Below, in pieces: positions 52,961 through 64,000 of a DNA stretch of 64,000 bases. Position 1 is the stretch's first letter; every line of letters starts with the position of its first letter. Location of the stretch: assembly GCA_963995505.1 (NCBI GenBank), contig OZ023182.1, positions 2,805,001-2,869,000 of the forward strand, read 5' to 3'. The position numbers and the translations under genes are program-made. The notes under the pieces were generated by a model that had not been told where the DNA came from, did not search any database, and saw only the letters and a list, made by a program, of their open reading frames with translations. Source of the stretch: Hypericum androsaemum (lineage: Eukaryota; Streptophyta; Magnoliopsida; Malpighiales; Hypericaceae).

Positions 52961-54043
52961 TCAATTATTCCCCTCTTTTATTAATTTTTCATGTATGGTT
53001 AGATTTCTGAGAAAACAAAAATGGAAACTTATTTTTTTACTAATGCAAAAGAGAGGGGACCGAGAGGTGAGAGGGGGGAGGAGGAAGAAGAGAGGGGAGA
53101 GAGAGGGATATTTTTGACAAATTATAAAATATTAGGAATTAAAAATGATATTTTTCTTCGTGCCAACTAAGCATTCTAAGTGGAACAAATTTTCCAACGT
53201 GGCGAGACACATCAGCACCGGACGACATCGCTTCAAGGTTCAGAGCTGATTTTTGGCTCAGAAACTTTCCCGAACCTCTGACGCAAAAAAGGTGAAACCA
53301 CAACTAAAAAAAAGTCGTTTCTAAACCTCAAGATCATATCGCAAAATTGGTGTAAACCACAGGACTCAAATGGTACTTTTTTCTTTTACTTTTTTGTTTT
53401 TTATTGAAAGGTATAATTGTCATTTACAAAATAAAATAAATGATGACATCAACGAGAAACTTTAGAATTCAATAAAAACAAATTAAGGGGTCAAAATTTT
53501 GATTTCGAAACAAGAAGGGCTAAAACGATAATTTTGGCAAACCCTAAAGAGCTGAGGACAATTTGCTCTAATTTATTCCATGAAAAGACAACACCTCGGT
53601 ATACAATAAATTCCTAGAAATGGTAGTCGCAAAGATCGCAACTATACCGCCCCGAGCAAACTAACCCTCGTCCTCGTACATTGAGTACAAGATTGTGACT
53701 GCAGAACTCGTAGGAAAACCCAGGAAAAAAAAGAGTAAGATATAAAATATTGTCAGGATATAACTGACCGTCTCTTCCTTTGGTAGATATAATAATTGGT
53801 GTAAAATTTACTTCTAAAAATATAATACCTTTCCAATGAGATGGAAGAGAAGATGTAAACGAAGAAAAAGAAAAGACAAGACGACATAAGGTCAAAAGGG
53901 TGACCATGATTGGCCATCTAATCCAGAAAATTGCATCTTTCAAGTATCGCGCACCAATCTTTTTCCAAAACTTAAGCATACCGGTAGAACAACAATAAAA
54001 GCTGCGGGTAGATATAACACCAAAGGAACGACAGGCCCTGAGA

Positions 54044-55701
54044 CTAATATGGTACATTGTTAGGCAGATTTCTGATGACGTTGCTCTTCATACCTATCTT
54101 ATTCCTCATCGCCTCCACTCCGGATCGATTTATTTTCTTCAACACTTTCATCCTTACGAGCTGCTCCTTAGACTGCACAGTTGCCAGCCCCATGCCCTTG
54201 TACCTGAAAAAATGTATGCCATTCAACATATAACACCGTAATGGATTGGTAAAAAACCAAAGCATGCATCAATGGCACGGTATGAACCTTGATGCAAGAC
54301 CAGTGATGATTGCCATGTCATTTGCAGATGGTCTTGGCTTTTGCCGATAGTAGCGCAAAAACTCCCGGGAACCAAGAGTCTTGGTGGATATTTTACGAGC
54401 AGATCTGTTTGTTATAACAAGCTCGGAACCAGCGGTCCCGAGCTCCACATTATTAGCCATATTATCACCTGATGCCACCAACTGTTTCCCAGCCTCGTCA
54501 ACATAACTGCAACATAAGAAGCGAAAACAAATCAGTCCTCAACCCTAAACATAATTTGGAGTAGAAGAAACCATAAGCTCTTGTAATTTTCATTTGTGGG
54601 GGATATCATATTGCATAACTAAGATGAAACGTTAAGATCTACAAAAAAATAGTCAGAAAGGGAATAGAAAATGAGATTCAGTGGGACTTGCTCACCTGCT
54701 ACTATAATCATAGAATTCCTCCAACTCAGCTTCCTCATCCTCAGAACCATCACCATAATGTACTTTGCAATGGCTTTTCGCTTCCATGTGTTTCCTAACT
54801 GCTTCTAAGCTGCTGAAAGGATGGCATCGGTCATTGCAATACAAGCACATGAAATCCCTCTTCACCTGGTTCAGACAGCACGGAAAACTCATCAACACAC
54901 TGGTAAATCCAGCTCCAGAGAGAACATGAAGAAAACAAGCAAAGAAAGCTACCTTAAGGCCGAGATACGTAAGAAGGCCACTCGGATCCTTCAAATACTC
55001 AACATCGGGAATGAAGAAGCCATGGTGCTTGTGCATGTGAACCATGCATCCCTCAATATCAGGATGCTCCTGATCACACATAAAGCAACTAGACGGGTCC
55101 AACGAATAATCTTCCCCATCCTCGTCCATATCCTCCTCGCCCCCCTCCAAATCAACCGCCATATCCTCATCCTCTGACCCGACCTCCTCCCACTCATCCC
55201 CGCTCTCCTCCTCCTCCTCCTCCTCATCCCTCCCAAGCGGAGCCTTCTCCACCGCACGCCTCTGGAGCGGCTTGATTATAACATGGCCACCCTCCCCACC
55301 CGGAGCGAGCTGAGAAGCACGCAGGACGTGGCCACGAGAGTTGAGATGCTGCGCGTGTGCCTTGGCACTTCGGTAACCCTTCCCGCACAAACCGCAGGTG
55401 TACGTCATCGGGGCGTCCGCGGCCTTGTCCTTGTCCTGGACAAGCGCCGCCTGCCTCGCCATGAACAGCGCCTCCGTCACCCCCGGAACCCCAGCTACCT
55501 ATTTTACACACCCGCACAAATTACTTTTCCACAAAATTAATCCCAACTCCAAAAAAAAAAAAGCAAACCCTAACTAAGAAAGAGAGAGAGAGAGACCTTG
55601 CGCTTGAGATTGTAGCGGTGCCAATCGGATTTGTAGTGGAGCTTCTGGTCGGCGTCGCCTTGGAACTCCTTGTTGCACGCGTTACACGTCAGCCCCGGCA
55701 T
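54044..55701 (-). CDS. REI1: Cytoplasmic 60S subunit biogenesis factor, REI1-like
   Basis: Five exons on the minus strand: 55701-55597, 55498-54953, 54865-54696, 54506-54288 and 54203-54044. They total 1200 bp (399 residues) with all phases consistent. Four C2H2 zinc fingers are visible: CNACNKEF with HYKSDWHRYN (residues 6-31), CGLCGKGY with HLNSRGH, CFMCDQEH with HMHKHHG, and CLYCND with HMEAKSHCK. An acidic stretch (EEEEEEESGDEWEE) lies between fingers 2 and 3. The C-terminus has LGSREFLRYYRQKPRP and a basic tail. REI1/Rei-1-like proteins act in late cytoplasmic maturation of the 60S subunit, with recycling of Arx1 and check of the tunnel. The start MPGLTCNAC is family-typical. It is divergent from KAKU4, 2.15 kb away, with a hAT MITE between. 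Confidence 0.95.
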
Positions 55702-56010
55702 TTCTTCTCCTTCTTCTTCTTCTATTTGTTGAAAATTTCGGAATGTTGTTAAAATGGGGGCTTATTTTGAAAGGCGCCGATAGGGTTCTTCTACAAAGAG
55801 AGAAACCTATTTTATACCAACTGTTTAGAGAGAGAGAGAGCGCTTCAACGGATGACCGGCCGCTGACGTAAACAGAAGCGCGTATTGTACTGGGCTTCGT
55901 CCGGTGGGTATTGGGCTTTATTCATTCCTTATCTGGGCTCGGGCCTAGAGGTTACATGCATAGCCCGTTCCGGTTTCGACGTTATCAAATTGTTCCAAGC
56001 GATAAAATAC

Positions 56011-56448
56011 CATAGTTTTAAAATACGGGTTTTGGTACGACTCAAAAATCTGCCGTTTTACAATTTTTTTCCGGTCCGACTGGTCTAACCAGAATTTTTT
56101 ATTTAAAATATATTATTTTTATAGTATTTAATTATAAATGGTAGGGACTATTTTGTATTTTTTTCTCTTCCCCCACCAACTTACCTACCCAAGTTTTATT
56201 AAAATTATTTTATTTTAAACATCACTTACCAAATTCAACTAAAAAAAAGCATAACACGAAAAATCAAACCAAATTGGGTAAATTTCGAACCAAATCGGGT
56301 AAATTCAGGTCGAACTGGTGATTTCCGGTCGGAACGAGGCTAAAAACTGCCCGGCCTGACCGGAAAATGGACGGTTCGACCGGAGTCCCTTTTTCACCCC
56401 AAACACGAGCATGTAAAGGGGATGATTTGCGCATTTTTTAAAACTATG
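56011..56448. mobile_element. hAT-type MITE, copy 3 of the ~440-bp family
   Basis: A perfect 8-bp duplication TAAAATAC lies at 56003-56010 and 56449-56456. Terminal repeats CATAGTTTTAAAA are perfect. Subterminal CCGGTCCGAC and CGACCGGAG motifs match the other copies. It lies between the divergent REI1-like and KAKU4 genes, ~310 bp upstream of the REI1 start. Confidence 0.87.
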
Positions 56449-56456
56449 TAAAATAC

Positions 56457-57852
56457 GTCAATTTTTTGTGCGATATTTTATGTCCAAATATTATAAATGA
56501 AGAAGATTATCGCTTTTAGATATTAGAGTTGTAATTTTTATTATATAAATTGCAATTGAAAACCTTTCAAAAGATTAAATAAATTAGGAAAAAAACCATA
56601 TTTTAGTACCTTGTGATATCACAATTTTGCACATGACTAATATGTGATTTTAAATATATGGAACATGTCCAACTTATTTCAATTTCATCAGCAAGAGGTC
56701 CCGGACAGCTTGTGCAGTTGTCAGAGAGTTTTTTTTAAACGACTCAGTTTCGTGTCCTACGTGGATTGCCACATCGACAGTCTATGAGATAAATTTTTAA
56801 TGACATGGCTAGTAATAAATTATCAATATAGTACCCCATTTTTTGTAATTTTTTTAAAACACTCTATATAATACTCATTTGTCTAACCCTAACCTCACAA
56901 ACGAAGTTGCAATATCTGAATTTTTAAAATTTTAGGATAATAAAGTATCACAATAAATATTTTGAGGATAATAACTGAATAGTAAGAAATTTTATTGGAT
57001 AGAAAATATAATACAATGCATTTAAAGTTATTATTACAAAACAAAATATAAGTATCATTGAAGTTACCAAGCATTTTTAATATACTTATTTCAGTCAATT
57101 GAAACGAACAGATTCATATTTTTTTGGCCTGAAATATGATTAAACAAAGTTTTTTAATTTGATCATTTTCCCGAATTAGTTATCGTGTTTTAGAAATTAC
57201 CGGCTATATAAAAAAAATCGTGACCTTTCTCACGGGGAACTGTTCCGGACCATTTATTGTACCAATCAACGTCAAATTATGGCATAAAAGGGCAGTGTAT
57301 GATTTACCTTTGTTGACTTGGCAACTGTGTATAACTTGCCTAGGGTAGTTAACAAACTGGAATTTTTACTTTTACGAGTACCGATTTCAAAACATTTAAT
57401 AAATTGGATTTTTTTACAATTAATCAAAATGGTTGGTAGTACCAATCAACCTCGACTTAGTGACATCCACAATTGTAATTTGAAATACCGAATGATTAAG
57501 ATCTTACTACAAGTGTCAAATACGACTATCTAATATTCATTATTTTTTGGATAACATTATCTAATATTTATTAGACTGATTTGTCATAATTGGGAAAAAA
57601 TAAATCCCCAAATGATGTCAAAGTTATATCCACCAGAGAAGGTGAATTGAAAACCCAAGACAAAACATTCCACACAAAAAAAGAGGAATCGAAATAATCG
57701 GAGACACGTCACCGATTTCGCTTTTTCTCTCTCCTAAACCCACCCCCAACAGATAACCGCCTTCGAATAAATCCGCATCCCATTTTTACCCCTCACCTCT
57801 CTCCCTCCTTCCCTCCGTACGAACGGTTACTGTCTCCGCCTCCTGAAACCAA
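56457..57852. other. KAKU4 upstream region
   Basis: AT-rich; a stretch near 56590-56760 resembles one end of MULE-type elements (ACCATATTTTAGTACCTTGTG) without a partner. The last ~200 bp before the start codon are C/T-rich leader sequence. Confidence 0.4.
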
Positions 57853-60800
57853 ATGGCCACCCCCTATCCTGCCGCCGCTTCGAGGGATCTCCGATCTGGC
57901 GGGAAAGTGGTCCGCGAAAGGCGACACCGTCTCACCCCTTACGACCGCCCACCCGCTCCCGCTGACGCTTCTCCCGGTAATACCCAACGCACGCCCGGAT
58001 GGTTCTCCAGGCTCGTGCTGTCACCTACTCGGCTGATCGCTTCCGGCGCCGGCAAGGTCCTCGCCTCCGTCTTCGCCTCCGAGTCTGACTCCGAATCTTC
58101 CTCGGACTCCGAGTATTCCGGGTCGGGTAAGTCCCTACAGTGATATTGCGGTTTCTTTTTTCACCGTTTGCCCTTCCGGCGGTTGGGATAGGGCGTTTCT
58201 CTCGGAGTCTTGTTGAATTTGGGAGCCTAGCATTTGATTTCCCCGAATTGCCCTCTTTTAGGGTTTCGGTGATGTAATTAGGAAAAGCTTACAATTGCTT
58301 TCCACACTTTTAGGCTCTGGAATTGTATTTATTTTTTGTGGTTTACGGCCTTACTTGCTGCTACATGGCGCTTGCTTTATTTTTTTTGGCTTGTTTCTAC
58401 TGTTTTTCGCAGAAGAGGATATTGATGACATCGGTGAAGATTGTCATGACCTCGCTCGTAATGGTGGTGACTGCGTTGACCAGGTATTTATGTTGAGCAA
58501 TTTCATCTGTTTTTTCCGTTCGCTTAGCGTATCAGCAGCCCTTTATCGTTGTTTTTGATATATATGTCCTGTTGATCTTAGAGGGTCTCTTGTTGTACCT
58601 TCTTTTTTTTAATCATGGTGTAACTTGGATTTGTGACTTGTTGTATTGTTTCTGAGAAGAATCTGGCATCCCAAGAAACAAATAGCTTGATTGAAGATTC
58701 CCAAGTTTTTGAGTGGAGGAGTGAGACAAAGCGTCTGATTGCACGACTTCTAACGGAGGAAACCTTCTCGAGGTACTTTTGTGAGGAGACGCCCTTTTCT
58801 ATTTTTTCCTTGCCTTTTTCAATGCATGCATTACTTGCAAAAGATCTGCTTGGTTCCCTTCGATGGATATATTCAACTTTAATTTTTTTTCACTGGCTTT
58901 GTTTTCATTCTCATCCCAAGTTCTTGACATTTTCCTTGAATCACCATGGTTACCAAATTGTGGATTTGATCTACTAGCTTCTGAAGTTCAACAAGTCAAG
59001 CTCAAGTTTCTTCAGTTTCCAAGATTTTGTTCCTGCTCTTTGTTTACTTTTCCCTCAAGGACCATTCTGCTTGCTATTTGTTTGTACTTTGTATCTGGCA
59101 CTTTTTACTTTCATTTTGGGAACTGAAACCAGGTTCAACTTTTCAGGGAAGAATCTACTAGACTCAAACTGATTATTGAATCAAGAGTTGCAGATACACA
59201 CGGTACTGAAGTGGTTGGAAGTGGTATGGTTTATCTAGAAACTCCTTAAACTCATGCAAGAGGGAAAACTGCCTTAGCAATAATTTCATGAATATCTTTG
59301 TCTCTTGTCTCAGATGTTGGCGTGTCTGACCTTCGTGATTCAGCTGTTGTTGAGGCTAAGAGATGGCTAGAGAAGAAGAAATCTGGTCCTGATTCAAAGT
59401 CAGATTTTGATCATGGAATATGCAGTTTGAACACGTTCGTGCTCCCAAATGTTAGTGGACTCTTCTGATGTCTTGACTTCTGGTGTTTTTGACATTTAGC
59501 AGCTGCAATTCTTCTAGGTTACTGTACCTCGTACAATATCTGGTAATGTATTCATGTGTAGCGATGACGATGATCTGTCTTCTTGTTACTTTTCCCTTCC
59601 ATTGGTTCTTTTCCCATTAGTATTGGTGTCAGGTTCCATTAATGCATTGGCTTCATTGTCTTTAGTCCCAAATAAATATCGGGATGTGTCCCAGGAGAAT
59701 GTGAATGTCTGACATCATCTTGGGTGAGCAGGTTGATGAATGTGAAATGGGATCACCTGTGGACTTGGCCAAATCCTACATGCAAGCGCGCCCCACATGG
59801 TCATCACCAACTGCGAAGCATATACAGTATAGCTCCCCAACTCTAAATGGGCTGCAACAATTCAAGGAAGAATCACCATATCCTTTCAGTGGCAACACAT
59901 CTAAGGTGCCAAATCTTGACTTCGGAGGCTGTAGTATGGAAAAAATAGGAATAGATTGGTCAAGATAATTAGTTTTTCTTTGACCAACTGTCTCTTCATT
60001 CTATACATCCTCAACAATTCTTGTTATCTGCCTACAGCTTCACAAGGAATATCCTCTCAGTGGTTCATGGAGTATCCTGGAAGAACTTCGAAAAGTGAGA
60101 TCCAGGGCAACTGAAGATTTGCTGAAAACTAGGCCATCTTCGAAAATCGATTGGTCTCCTTTAGGTTCGAACTTTAAAAGAAACTCCGGTTTTAGCACTG
60201 GTGATCAAGTTGAAGCTGCTGGTAAAGGTAACCAGAATCCAATCTTCTTATCTCAGTAGATGCTCCTTAAAAGAAAGAATGTTTGATGAAGATGCATCTA
60301 TTTTTATCCTGCAGTTTCATCTATTGCATATGATGAATCACGTGAAGCTCTAATACTAAATCCTGATACCTCGGTTCCGGGAAAAACTCAGGTAATCATA
60401 TTTTCAAATAGGAAGTAATTGAAAATCAGCTTGGTTACATCTATGTTTGCCAATCAGCTGATCAAATTATGAAAGCTTAACTAATTTTGTGCAAACCTTT
60501 AAAAAGAAAACTAATTTTGTTTTCTTCCTCCTTTTCCATTACTTGAATCTTGTTATGTATGAATCACTTTTGTTTACACTTCTCTAACGCTACTATGTTT
60601 TTTTTGGTGAAGAATGTGGAAGTGGGAGCTGACAATGAGGGAAGAGGAGGTGATATCCTGCATCTTACAGTATTTCTTAATTAATATCCCTTGTTGGATA
60701 GCATACGTCAAACTTGACCTTTGTTCTTGTGGCTTTTGGATTGATTCAGAATTGAGGACTGCACCAAGACTTCAGAGTTCAGAAGTTGTGATGTCTGTTT

Positions 60801-61873
60801 TTGAGAGGTCTGCTTTGAAAAAAAAAAAAATTTCACCTCCTTCTATGATTATGACTATGCTCCTATTCAAAGTGCTCTTTCTCAGTTCTCGTAATGCTTT
60901 TTTCACGAAACTAACACGTCTTTAAGGGTGACAGTGATGCTGCTAATGCTGTTGCTGACGTTGGCCCCAAGGACATCACTGGTGATAGCATTCCCTTGAA
61001 TGCGGCGACTAACCAGAATGGCCAAGGTAGGAGTTTGTATCTTGCTGACTTCCCTTGGTACCATGCAACACAAGTTAATAATCTGATGATTTTAGTCATA
61101 TAAGTGTGGATACCCTGATTGTTGGTTGATTGCTAATATAATATTATCCGCTATAGTTGTTGATTTGTAATTCTTCAGTAGAAGATATGGGCAAGCAAAT
61201 GAGCTGTAATATGGTTGATTTAGGCTAGGATACCAGAACTTGGTCATATAGTGCATGTTGAAGTTATTCTATGCTTTTCCTATAAAAAAGTTATTCTTAT
61301 GCTTTTAAGCAAAATGATGTTCATGGAAACAAACTATATAGGGGAAGCTCATTTCATCTCCTTCGATTTCAGATTCAAGATTCCATGAGATGAATGGTTC
61401 GCTACTATCCGAAGATGGTGAAAGACGGGCTGATGTTGCTAATAATGGTTTCCCTTCAGGATCCAGGTAGGAGAGTATAATGAGCATGTTTTCCATGTAT
61501 GGCTGCTGTATGTATTTTTACCAGTTGCTTTTCATATTTCAGTTTGTCTGCTGAAGAAGAGATAAGGAAAGAACAGTCTAGGCCATCCGAAGAGAACGGA
61601 AATGGAGTCGGTTCAGATCACGAGCTTAAAACTAGTCTGCTAGTGGAGGAGACCTGCAACTTAAATGAATATCTCCTGGATGTGCCAGTAATGGATCAGA
61701 CTAATGAGGAAGCTAGCATGTCTCAGAACAGCTATAGCACACTGCAGGAAGAGACAATATCGGGGGACCAGCCTCGGTCAAAGTCCAAACGCAGGGTTAG
61801 TGACGTGGAAGAGAATCAACGAGGAAAGAAAGCTAGCAGATACAGTAGGAGAGGCAGGGGAAGGGGAAAATAG
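57853..61873 (+). CDS. KAKU4: KAKU4, plant nuclear-envelope/lamina-associated protein
   Basis: Thirteen exons read: 57853-58126, 58413-58483, 58657-58772, 59147-59223, 59314-59450, 59732-59905, 60038-60227, 60315-60391, 60613-60649, 60750-~60787, 60927-61026, 61373-61466 and 61543-61873, about 570 residues. The N-terminus carries PYDRPPAP, then WFSRLVLSPTRLIASGAGKV and an acidic Ser stretch (ESDSESSSDSEYSG). These are the conserved start of KAKU4 proteins, which bind the lamin-like CRWN proteins and shape nuclei. The middle has KRLIARLLTEETFSR and WSILEELRKVRSRATEDLL. The C-terminus is basic (KSKRRVSDVEENQRGKKASR, then RRGRGRGK). The donor of exon 10 is uncertain: 60787 or 60796 keeps frame, whereas 60807 does not. 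Exon 3 has a tandem acceptor (GAGAAG). No enzymatic domain. Adjacency to the REI1-like gene mirrors At4g31420/At4g31430 as I recall. Confidence 0.88.
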
Positions 61874-62702
61874 TGCGTGCTCAAGGCGGGGTATCTCTCT
61901 ACTTTGAGGCCAAACTAACCAGTAACCGCAGGCTACGTAAAGCAGGGTCTTGCCACGACAGAGCTCCGGTAGCTGTAGCGCGATTGACGATTGGTAGTCC
62001 GAATTGTTAAATAGATCAGGGATGTTATCTGTTCAGTTTATGTATCTTATCAGCGCCTCCAAGGAAATTGAATTATGTAGGTAATGTAAGCAGCAGGGTC
62101 TGATATAGACGTGTTCTTGTGTTTCCCAATTACGTAGTAAGTACACTCCCCCCTCCAAAAGTTGAATTGGTTTGTTTTTGGGTGGTAGGGCAGCTAGGAT
62201 CCTTTTTTGTATCGCATCAGTTGCTGTATTAATGTATTGTACTATTTTCGTCGGTTCCTTTTCAGTCTCCATTTCTTAAATTCTTGTTAGATTGGTGTCC
62301 TTGAAACTAATTTTTTGCAAGAAAAAAAAATGATTCAATTTCTACCAAACTTTAGGTTTAGGGACTCATAAAGAGAATTGTGAATAAGTGTCCATAATAA
62401 TCTTTATTTATCTTCTGATATTTATATTTTAAATGAAAAAACTACACAATTTTTTTTAAAAATAGTTCAATACATGAAAATAAAATGAAGGGTAAAAAAA
62501 ATAGTTATAGGTCCCTGTTTTTTGAGAAAATTAATTAATTATAATATTCTAGTATTTTTTTATCCTTGATATATCCTAAATTAAATTGATTAGTCCCTAT
62601 ACTCAAATTTCGATCATTTTTCTGTGAGACATTATTAAAAGTACCAAAATATTCTTGCCTCAAAAAATTATTAAATTACCCTTGCATTAATTGATTAGTC
62701 CT

Positions 62703-62706
<4 letters not shown>
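61874..62706. other. KAKU4 3' region and intergenic DNA
   Basis: 3' untranslated sequence to about 62270, then AT-rich DNA. No gene seen. Confidence 0.45.

Positions 62707-62741
<35 letters not shown>
62707..62741. repeat. (AT)n microsatellite
   Basis: About seventeen uninterrupted AT units, ~300 bp upstream of CSN5. Confidence 0.95.
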
Positions 62742-62748
<7 letters not shown>

Positions 62749-63043
62749 TCTTTGGTCATTGTATTGTAATCGTCATACTATCATGGGAATGAAAATAGAA
62801 TTTACTTTCCTTGAGATTTAAATTCAGTAATAACTCTTGCATTCTTTGGAGTGGTGGTCCAGGCCCATTGGGCTTACTCACAGCCCACCAACTAACAAAT
62901 TGGCTGGGCCCGAAACCCTATTCGGGTCGGGTACACTTCCCGGGTCTTCTTTCTTCCTCGACGGTACCCCAAATAAAGAAGAGGAGCAAAATCCAAAAAG
63001 AGAACAAAATAGTAAGCGAGAAAAGAGAGGAGAGAGAGAGAGA

Positions 63044-64000
63044 ATGGATTCCTCGATAGCTCAGAAAACGTGGGAGCTGGAGAACAACATAGAGACGATC
63101 GACACGCCGGCGTTGGCGGCGAGCTCGGCGGACGCCTCGTCGGACGCGATATTCCACTACGACGAGGCGGCGCAGGCGAAGTTCCAGCAGGAGAAGCCGT
63201 GGTCCAACGACCCCCACTACTTCCGGCGCGTGAAGATCTCCGCGCTGGCGCTCCTGAAGATGGTGGTCCACGCGCGCTCCGGAGGAACCATCGAGATCAT
63301 GGGTCTCATGCAGGGGAAGACCGACGGCGACGCCATTATCGTGATGGACGCTTTTGCCCTCCCCGTCGAGGGCACCGAGACTCGGGTTAATGCCCAGGCC
63401 GACGCCTACGAGTACATGGTCGAGTACTCCCAGACTAACAGGATGGTAAAACCCTAGTTTATCTGTTTTACTACTAGGGTTTTTGATGTTTCTGCTCATT
63501 AGGGTTTTGTGCTGTGTGGCTTATTGATGTAATTGTGTGGAGGTTCGTAGCGACATTATCCGTAGCTACTTAAAGGATTATCCGGTCTAGTTGAATTTAT
63601 AGCTATATCGAAGATTATAGGTTTTGCTCGGGTGTTGTTGGTTGACGAGGTGTATGAGGGATGGCGGGAAGGGGAAGTCGAAGGGTTAGGTTACCCTTTT
63701 GTTTTGCGTTTGTTGCAATCACGCGGCTTTCTGCTTATTATAGCTGTTTTCTTTCTGCAGACGGGACGGCTGGAGAATGTTGTTGGATGGTATCACTCAC
63801 ATCCTGGCTATGGTTGCTGGCTTTCGGGTATCGATGTTTCTACTCAAATGCTCAACCAGCAATATCAGGAGCCTTTCCTGGCTGTTGTCATTGACCCAAC
63901 CAGAACCGTCTCAGCTGGTAAAGTTGAGATTGGAGCATTTAGGACATACCCTGAGGGATATAAGCCTCCAGATGAACCTGTGTCTGAGTACCAGACTATT
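63044..64000 (+). CDS. CSN5: COP9 signalosome subunit 5 (CSN5), cut by the window end
   Basis: Exon 1 is 63044-63445; exon 2 starts at 63761 and runs past the window edge. Residues seen begin [16 protein letters not shown] and include [20 protein letters not shown]. The MPN/JAMM metalloprotease domain follows, with the upstream glutamate in [12 protein letters not shown] and the zinc motif [14 protein letters not shown] (HxHx7SxxD), so the active site is intact. CSN5 is the catalytic subunit that removes Nedd8/RUB from cullins and so controls SCF-type ubiquitin ligases, including in light signalling. The ATG lies after a GA-rich leader (63020-63043). A longer in-frame open stretch upstream begins before 62900, but the family start is at 63044. 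The remaining ~220 residues lie outside the window. Confidence 0.95.

Larger units (their letters stand above)
51849..53383. mobile_element. Inner Pack-MULE, 1.54 kb
   Basis: A perfect 9-bp duplication TTTTACTTT lies at 51840-51848 and 53384-53392. The inverted ends of about 240 bp start GRAAAAAGTACCATTTGAGT and share GTCTCGCCACGTTGGAAAA near their inner borders. Between them lie two unrelated coding-like fragments on opposite strands (52393-52500 and 52690-52960) and CT-rich low-complexity DNA (52130-52215). No transposase. Confidence 0.88.
51085..53600. mobile_element. Outer MULE-type element containing a second MULE
   Basis: Long inverted ends of about 200 bp. The left has CAAATTGCCCTCAGC, GTTTCGAAATCGAAA and GATGTCATCATTCAATTT; the right carries their complements (53420-53570), with about 80% similarity by eye. 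The precise outer edges and target duplication are unclear. The GC-rich stretch at 51300-51720 has open frames without recognisable content. The inner element at 51849-53383 splits it. Confidence 0.7.

Noticed and set aside
60750..60807. KAKU4 exon 10 donor at 60807 (GAGAG|GTCTGC)
   Set aside because: It would put exon 11 out of frame; donors at 60787 or 60796 keep frame, though neither is a strong consensus.

Overview
This is a piece of a plant nuclear genome, almost certainly a eudicot. The genes are split by short AT-rich introns with GT..AG borders. The protein families are plant-specific (fasciclin-like AGP, FPF1, DUF1644, KAKU4), and the intergenic DNA is AT-rich and packed with plant hAT, MULE, copia, SINE and LINE sequences. 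The species cannot be named from the sequence.

Layout. 0-1.4 kb: a fasciclin-like arabinogalactan protein gene. 2-16 kb: a gene desert of mobile DNA. It holds a 1.3-kb LTR derivative, a five-copy ~175-bp tandem array, a 922-bp palindromic MULE beside a broken REF6-type histone-demethylase fragment, a hAT MITE, a 1.4-kb MULE and a decayed Tnt1-like copia element. 16.3 kb: an intact FPF1-like gene. 18.9-20.8 kb (-): a TT2-like R2R3-MYB gene with a probable 1-bp frameshift. 22.3-24.2 kb (-): RPA2. 25.2-29.2 kb (+): ABC1K1, head-to-head with RPA2. 30.3-38.9 kb: a three-level nest, in which a TIR element contains a copia retrotransposon whose 3' LTR contains a hAT element and a gene-capturing MULE. 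39.5-43.9 kb (+): HBS1/SKI7 with a frame-neutral cassette exon. 44.2-45.6 kb: a MULE carrying the ~175-bp repeat. 47.8-50.1 kb (+): a DUF1644 zinc-finger gene with a small uORF. 51.1-53.6 kb: nested MULEs with a captured cystatin fragment. 54.0-55.7 kb (-): a REI1-like gene. 57.9-61.9 kb (+): KAKU4. 63.0 kb to the edge (+): CSN5, cut by the window end.

Five of the ten genes, plus the first one (FLA, FPF1-like, ABC1K1, DUF1644, REI1-like, KAKU4), match by family and order what I recall of Arabidopsis At4g31370-At4g31430 (FLA5, FLP1, ABC1K1, CTF7, a DUF1644 gene, REIL1, KAKU4). That makes this an ancient collinear block, with MYB, RPA2, HBS1 and CSN5 as additional genes. The genes do not form one pathway. 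They cover the cell wall, flowering, flavonoid control, DNA replication, the plastid, RNA surveillance, ribosome assembly, the nuclear envelope and the COP9 signalosome.

I resolved exon borders by hand using conserved protein sequence and codon phase. For RPA2, ABC1K1, HBS1, DUF1644 and REI1 every junction keeps frame; KAKU4 has one uncertain donor. Target-site duplications were read directly for most transposons.
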